The notes: generated by a model from the sequence alone, not told the origin. A stretch of 64,000 bases of DNA from Methylosinus sp. C49 (GCF_009936375.1 NZ_AP022332.1:1545501-1609500); one strand, 5' to 3'; positions 1 to 10,674 are shown, counted from the stretch's first letter. Numbers and translations are program-made.

Positions 1-1005
1 CGTTTCGGCCGGCGGCCGGTCGTGCTGCTGTCCAATCTCGGCATGGGGCTCGACTATGTGTTCATGGCGCTGGCGCCCTCTCTGTCCTTCCTCTTCATCG
101 GCCGGCTGATATCGGGCGTGACGGCGGCCAGCGTCTCGACGGCGACGGCCTATATCGCCGACATCACCGAGCCGGAGAAGCGCGCCGGCCGTTTCGGCAT
201 GATCGGCGCGGCTTTCGGCGTCGGCTTCATCCTCGGCCCGGCGCTCGGCGGCGTGCTCGGCAATCACGGCTTGCGCTACCCGTTCTGGGCGGCGGCGGCG
301 CTGAGCCTCCTCAACGCCGCCTATGGCTATTTCATCCTGCCGGAGTCGCTCTCCCCGGAAAAGCGCACCGGCTCGGTCCTCTGGCGCAGCGCCAATGTGC
401 TCGGCTCGCTGGATTTCCTGCGCCGCGACCGCTCGCTCGCGCTGCTGGCGCTCGCCATATTCCTTTCCTATCTGGCGCATGAATCGCTGCCGAGCATCTT
501 CGTGCTCTACACGGAATATCGCTACCATTGGGACGCGGAGACGACGGGCTGGGCGCTCGCCATCGTAGGCGTGTCGCAGACCGTGGTGTCCGGCGGATTG
601 GTGCGGCCGGCGGTCAAGCGCTTCGGCGAGCGCGCGACGCTGGTCGTCGCTCTGGCGGCGGGGGCGCTCGGCTTTTCGGCCTACGCCTTCGCGCCCACGG
701 GCGGGATCTTCATGGCGGCGCCGCCGCTCATCGCCCTCTGGGCCATGGCCAATCCGGCCTTTCAGGGTCTGGCCACGCGCTTCGCCTCGGCCTCGGAGCA
801 GGGGCGGCTGCAAGGCGCGCTGTCGAGCCTGCGCGGCGTCTCCGGTATGGTCGGGCCGTTGTTCTTCACGCAGATTCTCTCCCTCTCCATCGGCGCCGGC
901 GACTTTCCGGGGGCGGGCTATTTCGTCGCGGCGCTGCTGCTCGCGGCGAGCCTTTTCGTCGCGCGCAACGCCGTGAGCGGAGCCGTGCAGCCGCCCGCCG
1001 TCTGA
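1..1005 (+). CDS. MFS drug/tetracycline-type efflux transporter (5' truncated by window edge)
   Basis: The reading frame is open from the first base, so the N-terminus lies outside the window and about 334 residues are visible. It opens on RFGRRPV, the end of the conserved MFS loop 2-3 motif. Next come a helix holding GRLISGV and a motif-C-like segment [10 protein letters not shown] in the next helix, the layout of the TetA-type 12-helix drug:H+ antiporters. Helices alternate with short Arg-rich loops, as expected for the inner membrane. The substrate cannot be read from sequence; TetA-like proteins in Alphaproteobacteria are often generic multidrug exporters. Ste24 follows 75 bp downstream on the same strand. 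Confidence 0.85.
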   Translation, partial: RFGRRPVVLLSNLGMGLDYVFMALAPSLSFLFIGRLISGVTAASVSTATAYIADITEPEKRAGRFGMIGAAFGVGFILGPALGGVLGNHGLRYPFWAAAALSLLNAAYGYFILPESLSPEKRTGSVLWRSANVLGSLDFLRRDRSLALLALAIFLSYLAHESLPSIFVLYTEYRYHWDAETTGWALAIVGVSQTVVSGGLVRPAVKRFGERATLVVALAAGALGFSAYAFAPTGGIFMAAPPLIALWAMANPAFQGLATRFASASEQGRLQGALSSLRGVSGMVGPLFFTQILSLSIGAGDFPGAGYFVAALLLAASLFVARNAVSGAVQPPAV

Positions 1006-1080
1006 CGTCGCTTTCCGCCGCGCGGCCGCTTATATTGAGGCCGCGCGCGGGTCCTTCGGCCGGCGCTTTCGGAGATTCGC

Positions 1081-2319
1081 ATGAGCTTCATCGCTGCGGC
1101 CGTCTATTTCGCCATTCTCGCCTCCGCGGCGCTGGGCGTCTATCTGAAGGCTCGCCAGAGCCGCGCCGCGCGCGCCGATCGCGACGCGCCTCCGCCCGAA
1201 TTCGCGGAGACGATCACCCCGCAAGAGCATCGCCGCTCCGCCGATTACACGGTCGCGCGCATGCGCCTCTCGGTCGGCGAGACTTTGCTGGACGCGGCGA
1301 TCTCCGTCGCCTGGCTCGCCCTTCTGCTCGGCCCGCTCTATGCGCTGCTCGCGCAATTCATCGCTCCGGGCCTGACGCTCAGCGTCGCCGTCGTCGTCGC
1401 GGTGGCGATCGTCGATCATCTGCTGCGTCTGCCTCTGTCGCTGGTCGAGACTTTCGGCCTCGAGGCGCGCTTCGGCTTCAACCGCACCACGCCTTTCATG
1501 TTCCTCCTCGATGAGGCGAAGGGCGCGGCGCTGTGGCTCGTCTTCTTCATTCCTCTGCTCTACGGGCTGTTCTTCGCGGCGCGCTTCTCGCCCGATTATT
1601 GGTGGCTGGCGGGCTTCGTCGCGGCGGTGGCGCTGCTGCTGGCCATGACGGTGATCTACCCTTCCGTCATCGCGCCGATGTTCAACCAGTTCACGCCACT
1701 CGAGGATGCGGCGCTGAAGGCGCGCATGGAGGAGCTGCTGGCGCGCTGCGGATTTCAGTCGGGCGGGCTCTTTGTGATGGACGCCTCGACGCGCTCCACC
1801 CATGGCAACGCCTATTTCTCCGGCTTCGGCAAGGCGAAGCGCATCGTCTTTTTCGACACGCTGCTGCGCAAGCATAGCGCCGATGAGATACTCGCCATTC
1901 TCGCCCATGAGCTCGGCCATTATAAATTCGGCCATGTGCGGCAGCGGATTTTCCAGGCGGCGGGCTTTCTTTTCATCGGCTTCGCGGCTCTGCACCTCGC
2001 CTTCGAGCGGGGGCTCGGCGGCGCCTTCGGCCTGCCGAATGATCCGGGAATCATTCTCGTCATCGCGCTGACGGCGGCCGCGCCTATTCTGCATCTTCTG
2101 TCGCCGCTCACCAATTTCCTGTCGCGCCGGGCGGAGTTCGAGGCCGATGGCTTCGCCAAATCCATTTACGGCGAGGAGCCCATGGTGAGCGCGCTCACCA
2201 AGCTCTCGCGCGACAATCTCGCGACGCTGACGCCGGACCGGCTCTATGCGCTGTTCTATTACTCGCATCCGCCGGCGCCGATCCGCATCGCCGCGCTGCT
2301 GGAGGCGAGGAGCGCCTGA
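1081..2319 (+). CDS. Ste24-like M48 membrane zinc endopeptidase
   Basis: The 412-residue protein has membrane helices at both ends of a zinc-peptidase core. HELGH (about residues 276-280) gives two His ligands and the catalytic Glu. EFEAD (about 352-356) gives the third ligand. Both are hallmarks of family M48, Ste24/CAAX-protease type, in which a ring of helices encloses the active site. Bacterial members act in membrane-protein quality control; the substrate here is unknown. The start ATG follows a GGAG-like stretch. It is the only frame in this interval with family motifs, and the long opposite-strand frame is a shadow. Confidence 0.9.
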   Translation: MSFIAAAVYFAILASAALGVYLKARQSRAARADRDAPPPEFAETITPQEHRRSADYTVARMRLSVGETLLDAAISVAWLALLLGPLYALLAQFIAPGLTLSVAVVVAVAIVDHLLRLPLSLVETFGLEARFGFNRTTPFMFLLDEAKGAALWLVFFIPLLYGLFFAARFSPDYWWLAGFVAAVALLLAMTVIYPSVIAPMFNQFTPLEDAALKARMEELLARCGFQSGGLFVMDASTRSTHGNAYFSGFGKAKRIVFFDTLLRKHSADEILAILAHELGHYKFGHVRQRIFQAAGFLFIGFAALHLAFERGLGGAFGLPNDPGIILVIALTAAAPILHLLSPLTNFLSRRAEFEADGFAKSIYGEEPMVSALTKLSRDNLATLTPDRLYALFYYSHPPAPIRIAALLEARSA

Positions 2320-2322
2320 TCT

Positions 2323-3189
2323 TCAGGCGGCGTGCGCCTCGCCGCGGAAATAATGGAAGTCGCCGCGCGAGATCAGCGCATCGCCGGGCGCGATCTCATG
2401 CGGCGCGAGATCGCTTTGTGATCGCAAATGGTCGTAGATGGGGCCGAAATCGCGATAGCAGGCCTCGAGCAGGCGCTCGAATCCATCGACGACGAAATAG
2501 CATTGCTGAAAATCGTCGATGACGTAATTGGTGCGCATCACCCGCTCGAGATCGAAGCCGATGCGATTGGGCGAGCTATCCTCGAGCGAGAAGACCGTCT
2601 CCGCCGGCGAGGAGAGAATGCCGGCGCCGAAGATGCGCAGCCCCGCAGGCGTCGCCAGCAGCCCGAACTCCACGGTATACCAATAGAGCCGCGCCAGATT
2701 GGCGAGCTGGCCGCGCGCCAGCGCCCGCCGTCCGCCCTCGCCATAGGCCTGTAGAAAGCGCGCATAGACGGGGTTCGCCAGCAGCGGCACATGGCCGAAG
2801 ACATCGTGAAAGACGTCCGGCTCCTCGAGATAATCGAGCTCCTCCTCCGGGCGGATGAAGGCGCCGGCGGGAAAGCGGCGATTGGCGAGATGCTCGAAGA
2901 AGACGTCGTCCGGCACGAGGCCCGCGACCGGAACGACGCGCCAGCCCGTCAGCGCCGAGAGCCGCGCGCTCAGCGCCTCGAAATCGGGAACGCCGACGGG
3001 CGACAGCGCGAGCGCGTCCATGGCGGCGAGATATTCGTCGCAGGCGCGGCGGGGCAGAAGCTCGGCCTGGCGGGCGTAGAGCCGGCTCCAGCGGTCATGC
3101 TCGGCCGCGCTATAGGAGGGCCAATTCTGCTCGATGGTCCAATCGGCGCGGCGGGGCGCGTCGACGAAGCGGTTCTTGCCCTTCTCCAT
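2323..3189 (-). CDS. phhA: Phenylalanine 4-monooxygenase
   Basis: Hydroxylates L-phenylalanine to L-tyrosine with a tetrahydropterin cofactor, O2 and non-heme iron. The 288-residue single-domain protein has the length of bacterial enzymes without the ACT regulatory domain. The iron ligands are readable: His128 and His133 in FHDVFGH, and Glu174 in YTVEFG. The open frame continues 21 codons upstream, but the ATG at 3189 is preceded by AAGGAGGG at ideal spacing, so that start is chosen. It is the second gene of a minus-strand pair with tryptophanase, 69 bp apart, probably co-transcribed for aromatic amino-acid catabolism. No pterin-recycling gene (phhB) is next to it. Confidence 0.95.
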   Translation of the reverse strand: MEKGKNRFVDAPRRADWTIEQNWPSYSAAEHDRWSRLYARQAELLPRRACDEYLAAMDALALSPVGVPDFEALSARLSALTGWRVVPVAGLVPDDVFFEHLANRRFPAGAFIRPEEELDYLEEPDVFHDVFGHVPLLANPVYARFLQAYGEGGRRALARGQLANLARLYWYTVEFGLLATPAGLRIFGAGILSSPAETVFSLEDSSPNRIGFDLERVMRTNYVIDDFQQCYFVVDGFERLLEACYRDFGPIYDHLRSQSDLAPHEIAPGDALISRGDFHYFRGEAHAA

Positions 3190-3258
3190 GCGGCCCTCCT
3201 TCAGCGAAAGCCGGGTTCTCGAAATAGATAGGCGCGCGCCGGCCTGCCGCAAAGCCGC

Positions 3259-4626
3259 TCAGCCGGGCGCGAAATGCGCGGTGAAATGGCGCAGGAAGGG
3301 CGCCTGCCGCACGATGCGGAAGGGCGGTATGGCGGCGCGCTCGCGGAACACATTCTCGATCGCCTCGATCACATAATCGAAATGGCTCTGCGTGTAGACG
3401 CGGCGCGGAAAGGCGAGCCGCACCAATTCGCGCGGCGCCGGCGTCTCCGTTCCGTCTTCCGCGCGGCGGCCGAACATCACGCTGCCCAATTCGACGCCGC
3501 GAACGCCGCCCTCGAGATAGAGCGCGGCGGTGAGGCCGACGCCCGGAAAATCCTTCGCCGAAAGATGCGGGCAAAAGCCCGCGGCGTCGATGAACACCGC
3601 ATGTCCGCCGGCCGGCCGCACGATCGGCACGCCGCGCGCGATGAGGCGGGAGGCGAGATATTCCACCGTCGCATGGCGGTAGCGCTGGTATTCCTCCTCC
3701 AGCGCCTCCTCGAGCCCGACGGCGATCGCCTCGAGATCGCGGCCCGCGAGTCCGCCGTAAGTGGGAAATCCTTCCGTCAATATCAGCAGATTGCGAAAAT
3801 CCTCCGCCCAGCGATCGTCATTGCAGGCGAAGAATCCGCCGATGTTGGCGAGCCCGTCCTTCTTGGCGCTCATCGTCGCGGCATCGCAGAGCGAAAACAT
3901 CTCCCGCGCGATGTCGATGAGCGCGCGATCCGCATAGCCCTTCTCCCAGAGTTTGATGAAATAGGCGTTCTCGGCGAAGCGGCAGGCGTCGAGCACGAGC
4001 GGGATTCCGCGCCGCGTCAGCAGAGCCTTGGCGGCGCGAATATTGTCGAGAGAGATCGGCTGCCCGCCGCCGGTGTTGTTTGTCGCGGTGAGCATGCAGA
4101 AGGGAATTTTCTTTCCCTCGCGCTCCAGCGTTCGCTCCAGCGCCGCGAGATCTATGTCGCCTTTGAAATGCGTCTCCGCGTGAATATCCGCGGCCTTTGC
4201 GCTGGGCAGATCGAGCGCCGTCGCGCCGACATATTCGATATTGGCGCGCGTCGTGTCGAAATGGCTGTTGTTGGGGACGATATCGCCGGGCTTCAGCCGC
4301 GTCGCAGCGAGAATGCGCTCCGCCGCACGGCCTTGATGCGTCGGAAAAATATGCTCGAATCCCGTGATGTCGCGAATGGTCTTCTCGAAGCGTCGCCAGG
4401 ACCTGCTTCCCGCATAGCTTTCGTCGCCCATCATGAGCGCGGCCCATTGCCGATCCGACATGGCGCCCGTGCCGCTGTCGGTCAGAAGATCGATGGTGAT
4501 GTCTTCCGCATCGAGCAGGAAAACATTGTAATGCGCGGCCTTCAGCCGCTCCTCGCGCGTGTTCCGCCTTGTGATCGGCAGAGCTTCTGTCATCTTGATG
4601 CGGAAGGGCTCGATGATGGTGCGCAT
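3259..4626 (-). CDS. tnaA: Tryptophanase (beta-eliminating PLP lyase)
   Basis: PLP enzyme of the tryptophanase/tyrosine phenol-lyase family, 455 residues, full length. The PLP lysine is K256 in SAKKD. Three positions separate the two activities (comparison with the E. coli and Citrobacter enzymes from memory). Asp124 in HFDTT matches tryptophanase, where TPL has Thr. Leu380 in VELGS is not the phenol-binding Arg of TPL. His447 in LRHFTA matches tryptophanase, where TPL has Phe. Expected reaction: tryptophan to indole, pyruvate and ammonia. The start is backed by AAGGAGG seven bases upstream. It heads a pair with phhA. No TnaB permease is visible beside it, and no TnaC-type leader was recognised. 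Confidence 0.88.
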   Translation of the reverse strand: MRTIIEPFRIKMTEALPITRRNTREERLKAAHYNVFLLDAEDITIDLLTDSGTGAMSDRQWAALMMGDESYAGSRSWRRFEKTIRDITGFEHIFPTHQGRAAERILAATRLKPGDIVPNNSHFDTTRANIEYVGATALDLPSAKAADIHAETHFKGDIDLAALERTLEREGKKIPFCMLTATNNTGGGQPISLDNIRAAKALLTRRGIPLVLDACRFAENAYFIKLWEKGYADRALIDIAREMFSLCDAATMSAKKDGLANIGGFFACNDDRWAEDFRNLLILTEGFPTYGGLAGRDLEAIAVGLEEALEEEYQRYRHATVEYLASRLIARGVPIVRPAGGHAVFIDAAGFCPHLSAKDFPGVGLTAALYLEGGVRGVELGSVMFGRRAEDGTETPAPRELVRLAFPRRVYTQSHFDYVIEAIENVFRERAAIPPFRIVRQAPFLRHFTAHFAPG

Positions 4627-4727
4627 ATGCCGCCTCCTTCGAGATGCGAAATAGGGCGCGGCGCCAACGCCGCTTTACGTAGCCTCGCCGGCTGTGGCAA
4701 AAGCACGGCGCGATAAGAGGAGACCTC

Positions 4728-5459
4728 ATGGCGGCCGACGTCACTTATCCAGCCGCTGCGGCGGCGGGCGTGCTCTCTTTCCTCAGCCCTTGCGTGCTGC
4801 CCTTGGTGCCGCCCTATCTCACCTTCATCGCGGGCGCGAGCCTCGAGGAGCTGACCCACGCCGGCAAATCGCGCGCGCGGCGCGATGTGCTCATCGCTTC
4901 GCTTCTGTTCGTCGCCGGCTTCTCGACGGTCTTCGTCGCGCTGGGCGCGACGGCGAGCGTCTTCGGCAAAGTGCTGCGCGCCAATCTGGAAATTTTGTCG
5001 ATCGCCGCCGGCGTCGCCATCATCCTCATGGGCCTGCACTTCCTCGGCGTTTTCAAGATCGGCCTGCTCTATCGCGAGAAGCGCCTCGAGGTCGGCCGTC
5101 CGGTCGGGCGTCTCGGCGCCTATGTCATGGGCCTCGCCTTCGCCTTCGGCTGGACGCCCTGCATCGGTCCGATCCTCGCCGCCATTCTCGCCGTCGCCGG
5201 CTCGCAGGAGACGGTCGGCAAAGGCGCCGCTCTGCTCGGCGTCTATTCCGCCGGCCTCGGCCTTCCCTTCCTCGCCGCCGCGGCGGCGATGGGGCCGTTC
5301 ATGGGGTTCATGCAGAAGTTCAAGAAGCATTTCGGCAAGGTGGAGAAGGTCGTCGGCGCGCTGCTGGTGCTGACGGGACTCGCCTTCCTCACCGGCGGGA
5401 TGCAGAGCTTCTCCTTCTGGCTGCTGCAGACCTTTCCGGGTCTCGCGAATTTCGGGTGA
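4728..5459 (+). CDS. ccdA: CcdA-type thiol-disulfide transmembrane transporter for cytochrome c biogenesis
   Basis: A 243-residue, roughly six-helix protein matching the transmembrane domain of DsbD. Each half carries one redox cysteine in a proline-flanked helix: SPCVLP (Cys22) and WTPCIGP (about Cys145). This pair passes electrons from cytoplasmic thioredoxin to periplasmic thiols used for heme attachment. A GAGGAG site precedes the ATG. A methyltransferase follows six bases after the stop, so the two are probably co-transcribed. No Ccm genes are adjacent. A DsbA-like protein is encoded far away at 48.4 kb. Confidence 0.92.
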   Translation: MAADVTYPAAAAAGVLSFLSPCVLPLVPPYLTFIAGASLEELTHAGKSRARRDVLIASLLFVAGFSTVFVALGATASVFGKVLRANLEILSIAAGVAIILMGLHFLGVFKIGLLYREKRLEVGRPVGRLGAYVMGLAFAFGWTPCIGPILAAILAVAGSQETVGKGAALLGVYSAGLGLPFLAAAAAMGPFMGFMQKFKKHFGKVEKVVGALLVLTGLAFLTGGMQSFSFWLLQTFPGLANFG

Positions 5460-5465
5460 TCGCCC

Positions 5466-6191
5466 ATGTCACAGCGCATCGATGAAAATCTCTTCACCGG
5501 GCCGATCGGCGCCGAATATCGCATGCTCGAGCTCATCTGCCCCAATGCGGCGCTGCTCGCCCGTCGCGTGGCGGAGCGCGTCGCGCATTGGCGCGAGGGC
5601 GTCGCGCTAGAGGTATTGGAGATCGGCTGCGGCACGGGCGTGAGCACGCTGCCGCTCCTCGCAGGGCGCGACGATCTCCATGTCACCGCGATCGACAGCG
5701 CCGCCAAAATGCTGGATCAGGCGCGCTCGCATCTCGCGGATTTCGTCGCCGCGGGCCGCGTGCAATTCGTGGAAGCCGACGCGCTGGCCTATCTGCGCGG
5801 CCTGCCCGAGGGGAGCGTCGACGTCGTCTCCTCCAATTACGCCGTGCATAATTTCCTCGACGATTATCGCCGGGAATTTCTCGCCGAGATTTTCCGCGTG
5901 CTGAAGCCGGGCGGCATTTTCGTCAATGGCGACCGCTATGCGATGGACGACCGCGCCGCGCATCTCTCCGCGACGCAGGCGGAGGTGCGCAGCTGGTTCG
6001 CGAAGCTCGGGACGCTCGGCCGCTATGATCTGCTCGAGGATTGGGTCGCGCATCTCTTCAGCGACGAATCGCCCGAGCATGTGATGTATCTGACGCCGGC
6101 GCTGGAGCGCATGACGGCGGCAGGCTTCGCCGATGTTCGTGTCGAATATCGCGAAGGCGTGGACACGCTGCTGACCGCGGTCAAGCCGTAA
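5466..6191 (+). CDS. Class I SAM-dependent methyltransferase
   Basis: A 241-residue protein with the class I Rossmann methyltransferase signature: motif I LEIGCGTG at residues 51-58, an acidic residue ending strand 2 (AIDSAAKML), and motif IV/post-motif region VVSSNYAVHNF, followed by LKPGG. The C-terminal half is helix-rich and ends in a short strand. The substrate is not deducible; the SNYAVHNF-LKPGG pattern is typical of small-molecule methyltransferases of the UbiE/Methyltransf_11/25 groups. It lies six bases after ccdA. Confidence 0.85.
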   Translation: MSQRIDENLFTGPIGAEYRMLELICPNAALLARRVAERVAHWREGVALEVLEIGCGTGVSTLPLLAGRDDLHVTAIDSAAKMLDQARSHLADFVAAGRVQFVEADALAYLRGLPEGSVDVVSSNYAVHNFLDDYRREFLAEIFRVLKPGGIFVNGDRYAMDDRAAHLSATQAEVRSWFAKLGTLGRYDLLEDWVAHLFSDESPEHVMYLTPALERMTAAGFADVRVEYREGVDTLLTAVKP

Positions 6192-6209
6192 CGGGTCCTA
6201 GAAAAGAAA

Positions 6210-6238
6210 AACGCCGGACGTACCTCCGGCCCGGCGTT
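6210..6238 (-). terminator. Rho-independent terminator reading leftward
   Basis: Perfect 8-bp stem AACGCCGG / CCGGCGTT. On the minus strand it is followed by TTTTTCTTTTC. It faces transcripts coming from tRNA-Lys, and also closes the gap after the methyltransferase on the other strand. Confidence 0.6.
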
Positions 6239-6315
6239 AGAGCCCGCGGCGGCGTGTAGCCGTCGTTTGCTCTGCGTCTCAACTAGCGCCGCGCCATGAC
6301 TGGACAATGACAAGA

Positions 6316-6341
6316 GCGCGGCAATCCTGTGATTGTCGCGC
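6316..6341 (-). repeat. Hairpin-forming inverted repeat downstream of tRNA-Lys
   Basis: Arms GCGCGGCAATC and GATTGTCGCGC pair over 11 positions, with one mismatch (a possible G-U) and a four-base loop. It lies 113 bp downstream of the tRNA on its strand. There is no T-tract, so it may be an RNA-processing or protective structure rather than a terminator. Confidence 0.4.
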
Positions 6342-6454
6342 GTGACTTCTGCTGCGGTTGGTCAGGGTGAAGCGCGCTGCGGCGGCTGCGCGCCGTTGTT
6401 GCGAAGACCGCGCTCTTACGAGTCTCGCCACGCCGATATCGGCTTTGATTTTAA

Positions 6455-6530
<76 letters not shown>

Positions 6531-6673
6531 GTCCGTCGCTTCGGCTTGCGCTGAATGAGCGGAACGAGGTGGCAAATACCCAATGACGCCGCTCATGTCC
6601 AGCGCTGAAAAGAAAAATCGTCACATTTTCTGTGTCGACCTTCTCCTCGCGGCGCGAGCGGCGCTCTTCGCCT

Positions 6674-8357
<1,684 letters not shown>

Positions 8358-8394
8358 CCGAGGCTCCATGGCGGCCGAGTGCGAAAAAGGGCCG

Positions 8395-8432
8395 AAAAAA
8401 GACGAAGGGGAAGCGGGCGTTCCGCTTCCCCT
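8395..8432 (-). terminator. Rho-independent terminator after rpmA
   Basis: An 11-bp perfect stem AGGGGAAGCGG / CCGCTTCCCCT with a five-base loop. On the minus strand it is followed, after five bases, by a run of six T. It closes rplU-rpmA and partly insulates the GNAT-obgE genes. Confidence 0.75.
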
Positions 8433-8556
8433 ATCGACCCTTTGAGGCCTTTTTCCGGATTTTACGCCTGGAGCGTCGCCTTTATCGCGACTGCTCTCGA
8501 GGACCAAACCCGCCGGGGATCGAAACGCCGGCGGATGGTCCTCGCAGATCCTCCGC

Positions 8557-8826
8557 CTATTCGGCGGCTGCGGCCGCCGGCTCGACGACCGATACCGAAG
8601 CGCGGCCGCCGCTGGATTTGAACAGGACCACGCCGTCGACGAGCGCGAACAGCGTGTGATCCTTGCCGATGCCGACATTGCGGCCGGGATGCCATTTCGT
8701 GCCGCGCTGGCGAACGATGATGTTGCCGCTGATCACGGCCTCGCCGCCGAACTTCTTCACGCCGAGACGGCGACCGTCGGAGTCGCGACCGTTGCGCGAC
8801 GAGCCGCCCGCTTTCTTGTGAGCCAT
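8557..8826 (-). CDS. rpmA: 50S ribosomal protein L27
   Basis: An 89-residue protein beginning [18 protein letters not shown], the L27 N-terminus that reaches the peptidyl-transferase centre. The conserved core runs through [11 protein letters not shown] and [10 protein letters not shown]. There is no N-terminal extension of the Firmicutes processed type. It follows rplU with a 147-bp GC-rich spacer containing several small palindromes. Confidence 0.98.
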   Translation of the reverse strand: MAHKKAGGSSRNGRDSDGRRLGVKKFGGEAVISGNIIVRQRGTKWHPGRNVGIGKDHTLFALVDGVVLFKSSGGRASVSVVEPAAAAAE

Positions 8827-8973
8827 TGTTCCCGCTCCTTAAAATTTCACGCCGAGCCGGCGCGGCCGCCGCTCGGGGGGGCCGCGCCGGGCGGCCGCTG
8901 AATTGGTGCGCGCGCCGGACGCGCGGCGCGCTTGGTTCTTCTATACGCCGCCGAGCGGCGTTACGCCAAATTC

Positions 8974-9291
8974 TCAGGCGCCGGCTTCGATGCCGGTGAT
9001 GCGCACGATCGTCAGGTCCTGACGATGGCCGCGCTTGCGCTTGGAGTTCTGGCGGCGGCGCTTCTTGAAGGCCAGCGTCTTGGGGCTGCGGGCCTGCTCG
9101 GCGATCTCGCCGGTGACGCTCGCGCCCGCGACCAGCGGCGCGCCGATCTTGGCGGAGCCCTCGGCGCCGACGAACAGCACCTCGTCGAAGGTGATCTTGT
9201 CGCCCGCCGCGCCCTCGAGGGCCATGACGGTTATCGTGTCTCCGGCGGTGACGCTATATTGCTTCCCGCCGGTCTTGATGACTGCGAACAT
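8974..9291 (-). CDS. rplU: 50S ribosomal protein L21
   Basis: A 105-residue L21 with the standard start MFAVIKTGGKQY. The basic RNA-binding stretch is KKRRRQNSKRKRGHRQ, followed by the terminal strand LTIVRITGIEA. It is the first gene of the minus-strand rplU-rpmA operon; its promoter must lie in the roughly 145 bp before the ArsR-type gene. Confidence 0.98.
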   Translation of the reverse strand: MFAVIKTGGKQYSVTAGDTITVMALEGAAGDKITFDEVLFVGAEGSAKIGAPLVAGASVTGEIAEQARSPKTLAFKKRRRQNSKRKRGHRQDLTIVRITGIEAGA

Positions 9292-9390
9292 CTGTTTTTC
9301 CTGTGTTCGTCCCGGCTCTGGCGACGATGCGCCGGCCGGCTTTTTGGCAGTTGACCGGTTTTGCTCCGCTCCTCGCGCCGAAGCGTCGAC

Positions 9391-9422
9391 GCAAAAAGAA
9401 AATCGCGGCGAAACCGCCGCGA
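9391..9422 (-). terminator. Rho-independent terminator after the ArsR-type regulator
   Basis: An 8-bp stem TCGCGGCG / CGCCGCGA with a four-base loop. On the minus strand it runs directly into TTTTCTTTTTG. It separates the regulator from rplU. Confidence 0.75.
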
Positions 9423-9437
9423 CGAAGCGGGAAAGCC

Positions 9438-9827
9438 CTAGACGGGCGCGGCGTCTTTGTCAATCGCCGTCCGGGGCGCCGATTCGGCCGCGGCCTCGAT
9501 CTTCTGCCGCTCATAGGCGGAGATGATCGACTGCACCATGGGGCCGAAGCGCTCGGCCAGCTCTGCGCAGCGCGTCGAATTGATGAGCTCCACGCCGCGG
9601 CGCTCGCTGCGGATGAGCCCGGCCTCCCGCAAAATGCGGAAATGCTGCGAGAGCGTCGATTTGGCGAGCGGCGCCTGCTCGAGAACATTCAGGAATTGCG
9701 AGCAGTTCTGCGCGCATTCCGACGCCGCCAGCCGGGTGAATATCTGCATGCGCGCTGGATCGGCCAGGGCGTAGAGAATCCCTTCGACAGTGATCTCGTC
9801 CAGACGCGGATGGTGGGGCTTCCTCAT
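9438..9827 (-). CDS. ArsR-family winged-helix repressor
   Basis: A 129-residue single-domain winged-helix regulator. The recognition region is LAKSTLSQHFRILREAGLI, followed by the wing SERRGVELINS. Cys38 and Cys42 (C-x3-C in SECAQNCSQ), plus Cys87, are candidate metal- or redox-sensing residues, although this Cys placement is also common in non-metal ArsR members. The frame is open from 9851, but MRKPHHPRLDE at 9827 matches the usual family start. It is divergent from an SDR gene, with a shared 33-bp operator-like inverted repeat between them, so it probably represses both itself and the SDR gene. Confidence 0.88.
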   Translation of the reverse strand: MRKPHHPRLDEITVEGILYALADPARMQIFTRLAASECAQNCSQFLNVLEQAPLAKSTLSQHFRILREAGLIRSERRGVELINSTRCAELAERFGPMVQSIISAYERQKIEAAAESAPRTAIDKDAAPV

Positions 9828-9853
9828 GCGCCACGCTAGCACGATTGACATTC

Positions 9854-9886
9854 ATTCAGTAGTTCCGTATTTCAGAACTATTGAAT
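9854..9886. promoter_or_regulatory. Operator-like inverted repeat between arsR-type and SDR genes
   Basis: Arms ATTCAGTAGTTC and GAACTATTGAAT match at 11 of 12 positions around a nine-base spacer. The site is AT-rich in a GC-rich region and lies midway between two divergent starts, the usual arrangement for an ArsR-family operator. Confidence 0.75.
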
Positions 9887-9908
9887 TTAGCGCGAGAGGA
9901 GCGCGGAC

Positions 9909-10658
9909 ATGGGTCGTCTTTCAGGAAAAATCGCGGTCGTCACCGGCGGCAACAGCGGCATAGGCCTCGCCACGGCGGAGCTTTTCGCCAAGGAGGGCGC
10001 GCAGGTCGTCGTCACCGGGCGGCGGAAGGCGGAACTCGACGCGGCGGTCGCTCGCATCGGCGCGAGCGCTGTCGGCGTGCAGGGGGATGTTTCGTCGCTC
10101 GAAGATCTCGATCGGCTCTACGCCGAGGTGAAGGAGCGTTTCGGCCGCATCGACATTCTCTTCGCCAATGCCGGAGTCGTCCGTCTCGCGCCGATCGAAG
10201 CGGTGAACGAGGCCTTCTTCGACCACATGTTCGACATCAACGTCAAAGGCCTGCTGTTCACCGTGCAGAAGGCGCTGCCTTTGTTTTCCGAGGGCGGAAC
10301 GATCGTGCTCAACTCGTCGATCGCCAATACGGTGGGCACGCCCGGATTCGGCGTCTATTCGGCGACGAAGGCGGCCGTGCGCTCCTTCGCTCGCACTTGG
10401 ACGGCCGAGCTGAAAGACCGCAAGATTCGCGTCAATGTCGTGAGCCCCGGCCCGATCGAGACGCCGATCTTCGACACGATGGGCCTCTCCGAGCAGCAGC
10501 ACGACGAATTGGCGGGGCAATTGGAGACCAGCGTTCCGCTCGGCCGCTTCGGCAGATCGGAGGAGGTGGCCGAGGCCGTGCTCTTCCTCGCTTCCAGCGC
10601 GAGCAGCTATGTCGCCGGCGTCGATCTCTATGTCGACGGCGGGATGGTGGCGGTCTGA
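9909..10658 (+). CDS. SDR-family oxidoreductase
   Basis: A 249-residue classical short-chain dehydrogenase. The NAD(P) loop is TGGNSGIG (12-19), followed by the Arg-rich TGRRKAEL that favours NADPH. It also has the NAG motif LFANAG, the catalytic Ser in LNSSIANT and the YSATK pair (Tyr150, Lys154). An AGGAG site precedes the ATG. It is the only structural target next to the divergent ArsR-type repressor, so it is probably inducible. The substrate is unknown. Confidence 0.9.
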   Translation: MGRLSGKIAVVTGGNSGIGLATAELFAKEGAQVVVTGRRKAELDAAVARIGASAVGVQGDVSSLEDLDRLYAEVKERFGRIDILFANAGVVRLAPIEAVNEAFFDHMFDINVKGLLFTVQKALPLFSEGGTIVLNSSIANTVGTPGFGVYSATKAAVRSFARTWTAELKDRKIRVNVVSPGPIETPIFDTMGLSEQQHDELAGQLETSVPLGRFGRSEEVAEAVLFLASSASSYVAGVDLYVDGGMVAV

Positions 10659-10674
10659 TCGAGGCGTTCTGCAT

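Noticed and set aside
3259-4626. Tyrosine phenol-lyase identity for the PLP lyase
   Set aside because: The phenol-binding Arg and the Phe at the end of the chain are absent, while the tryptophanase Asp and His are present.
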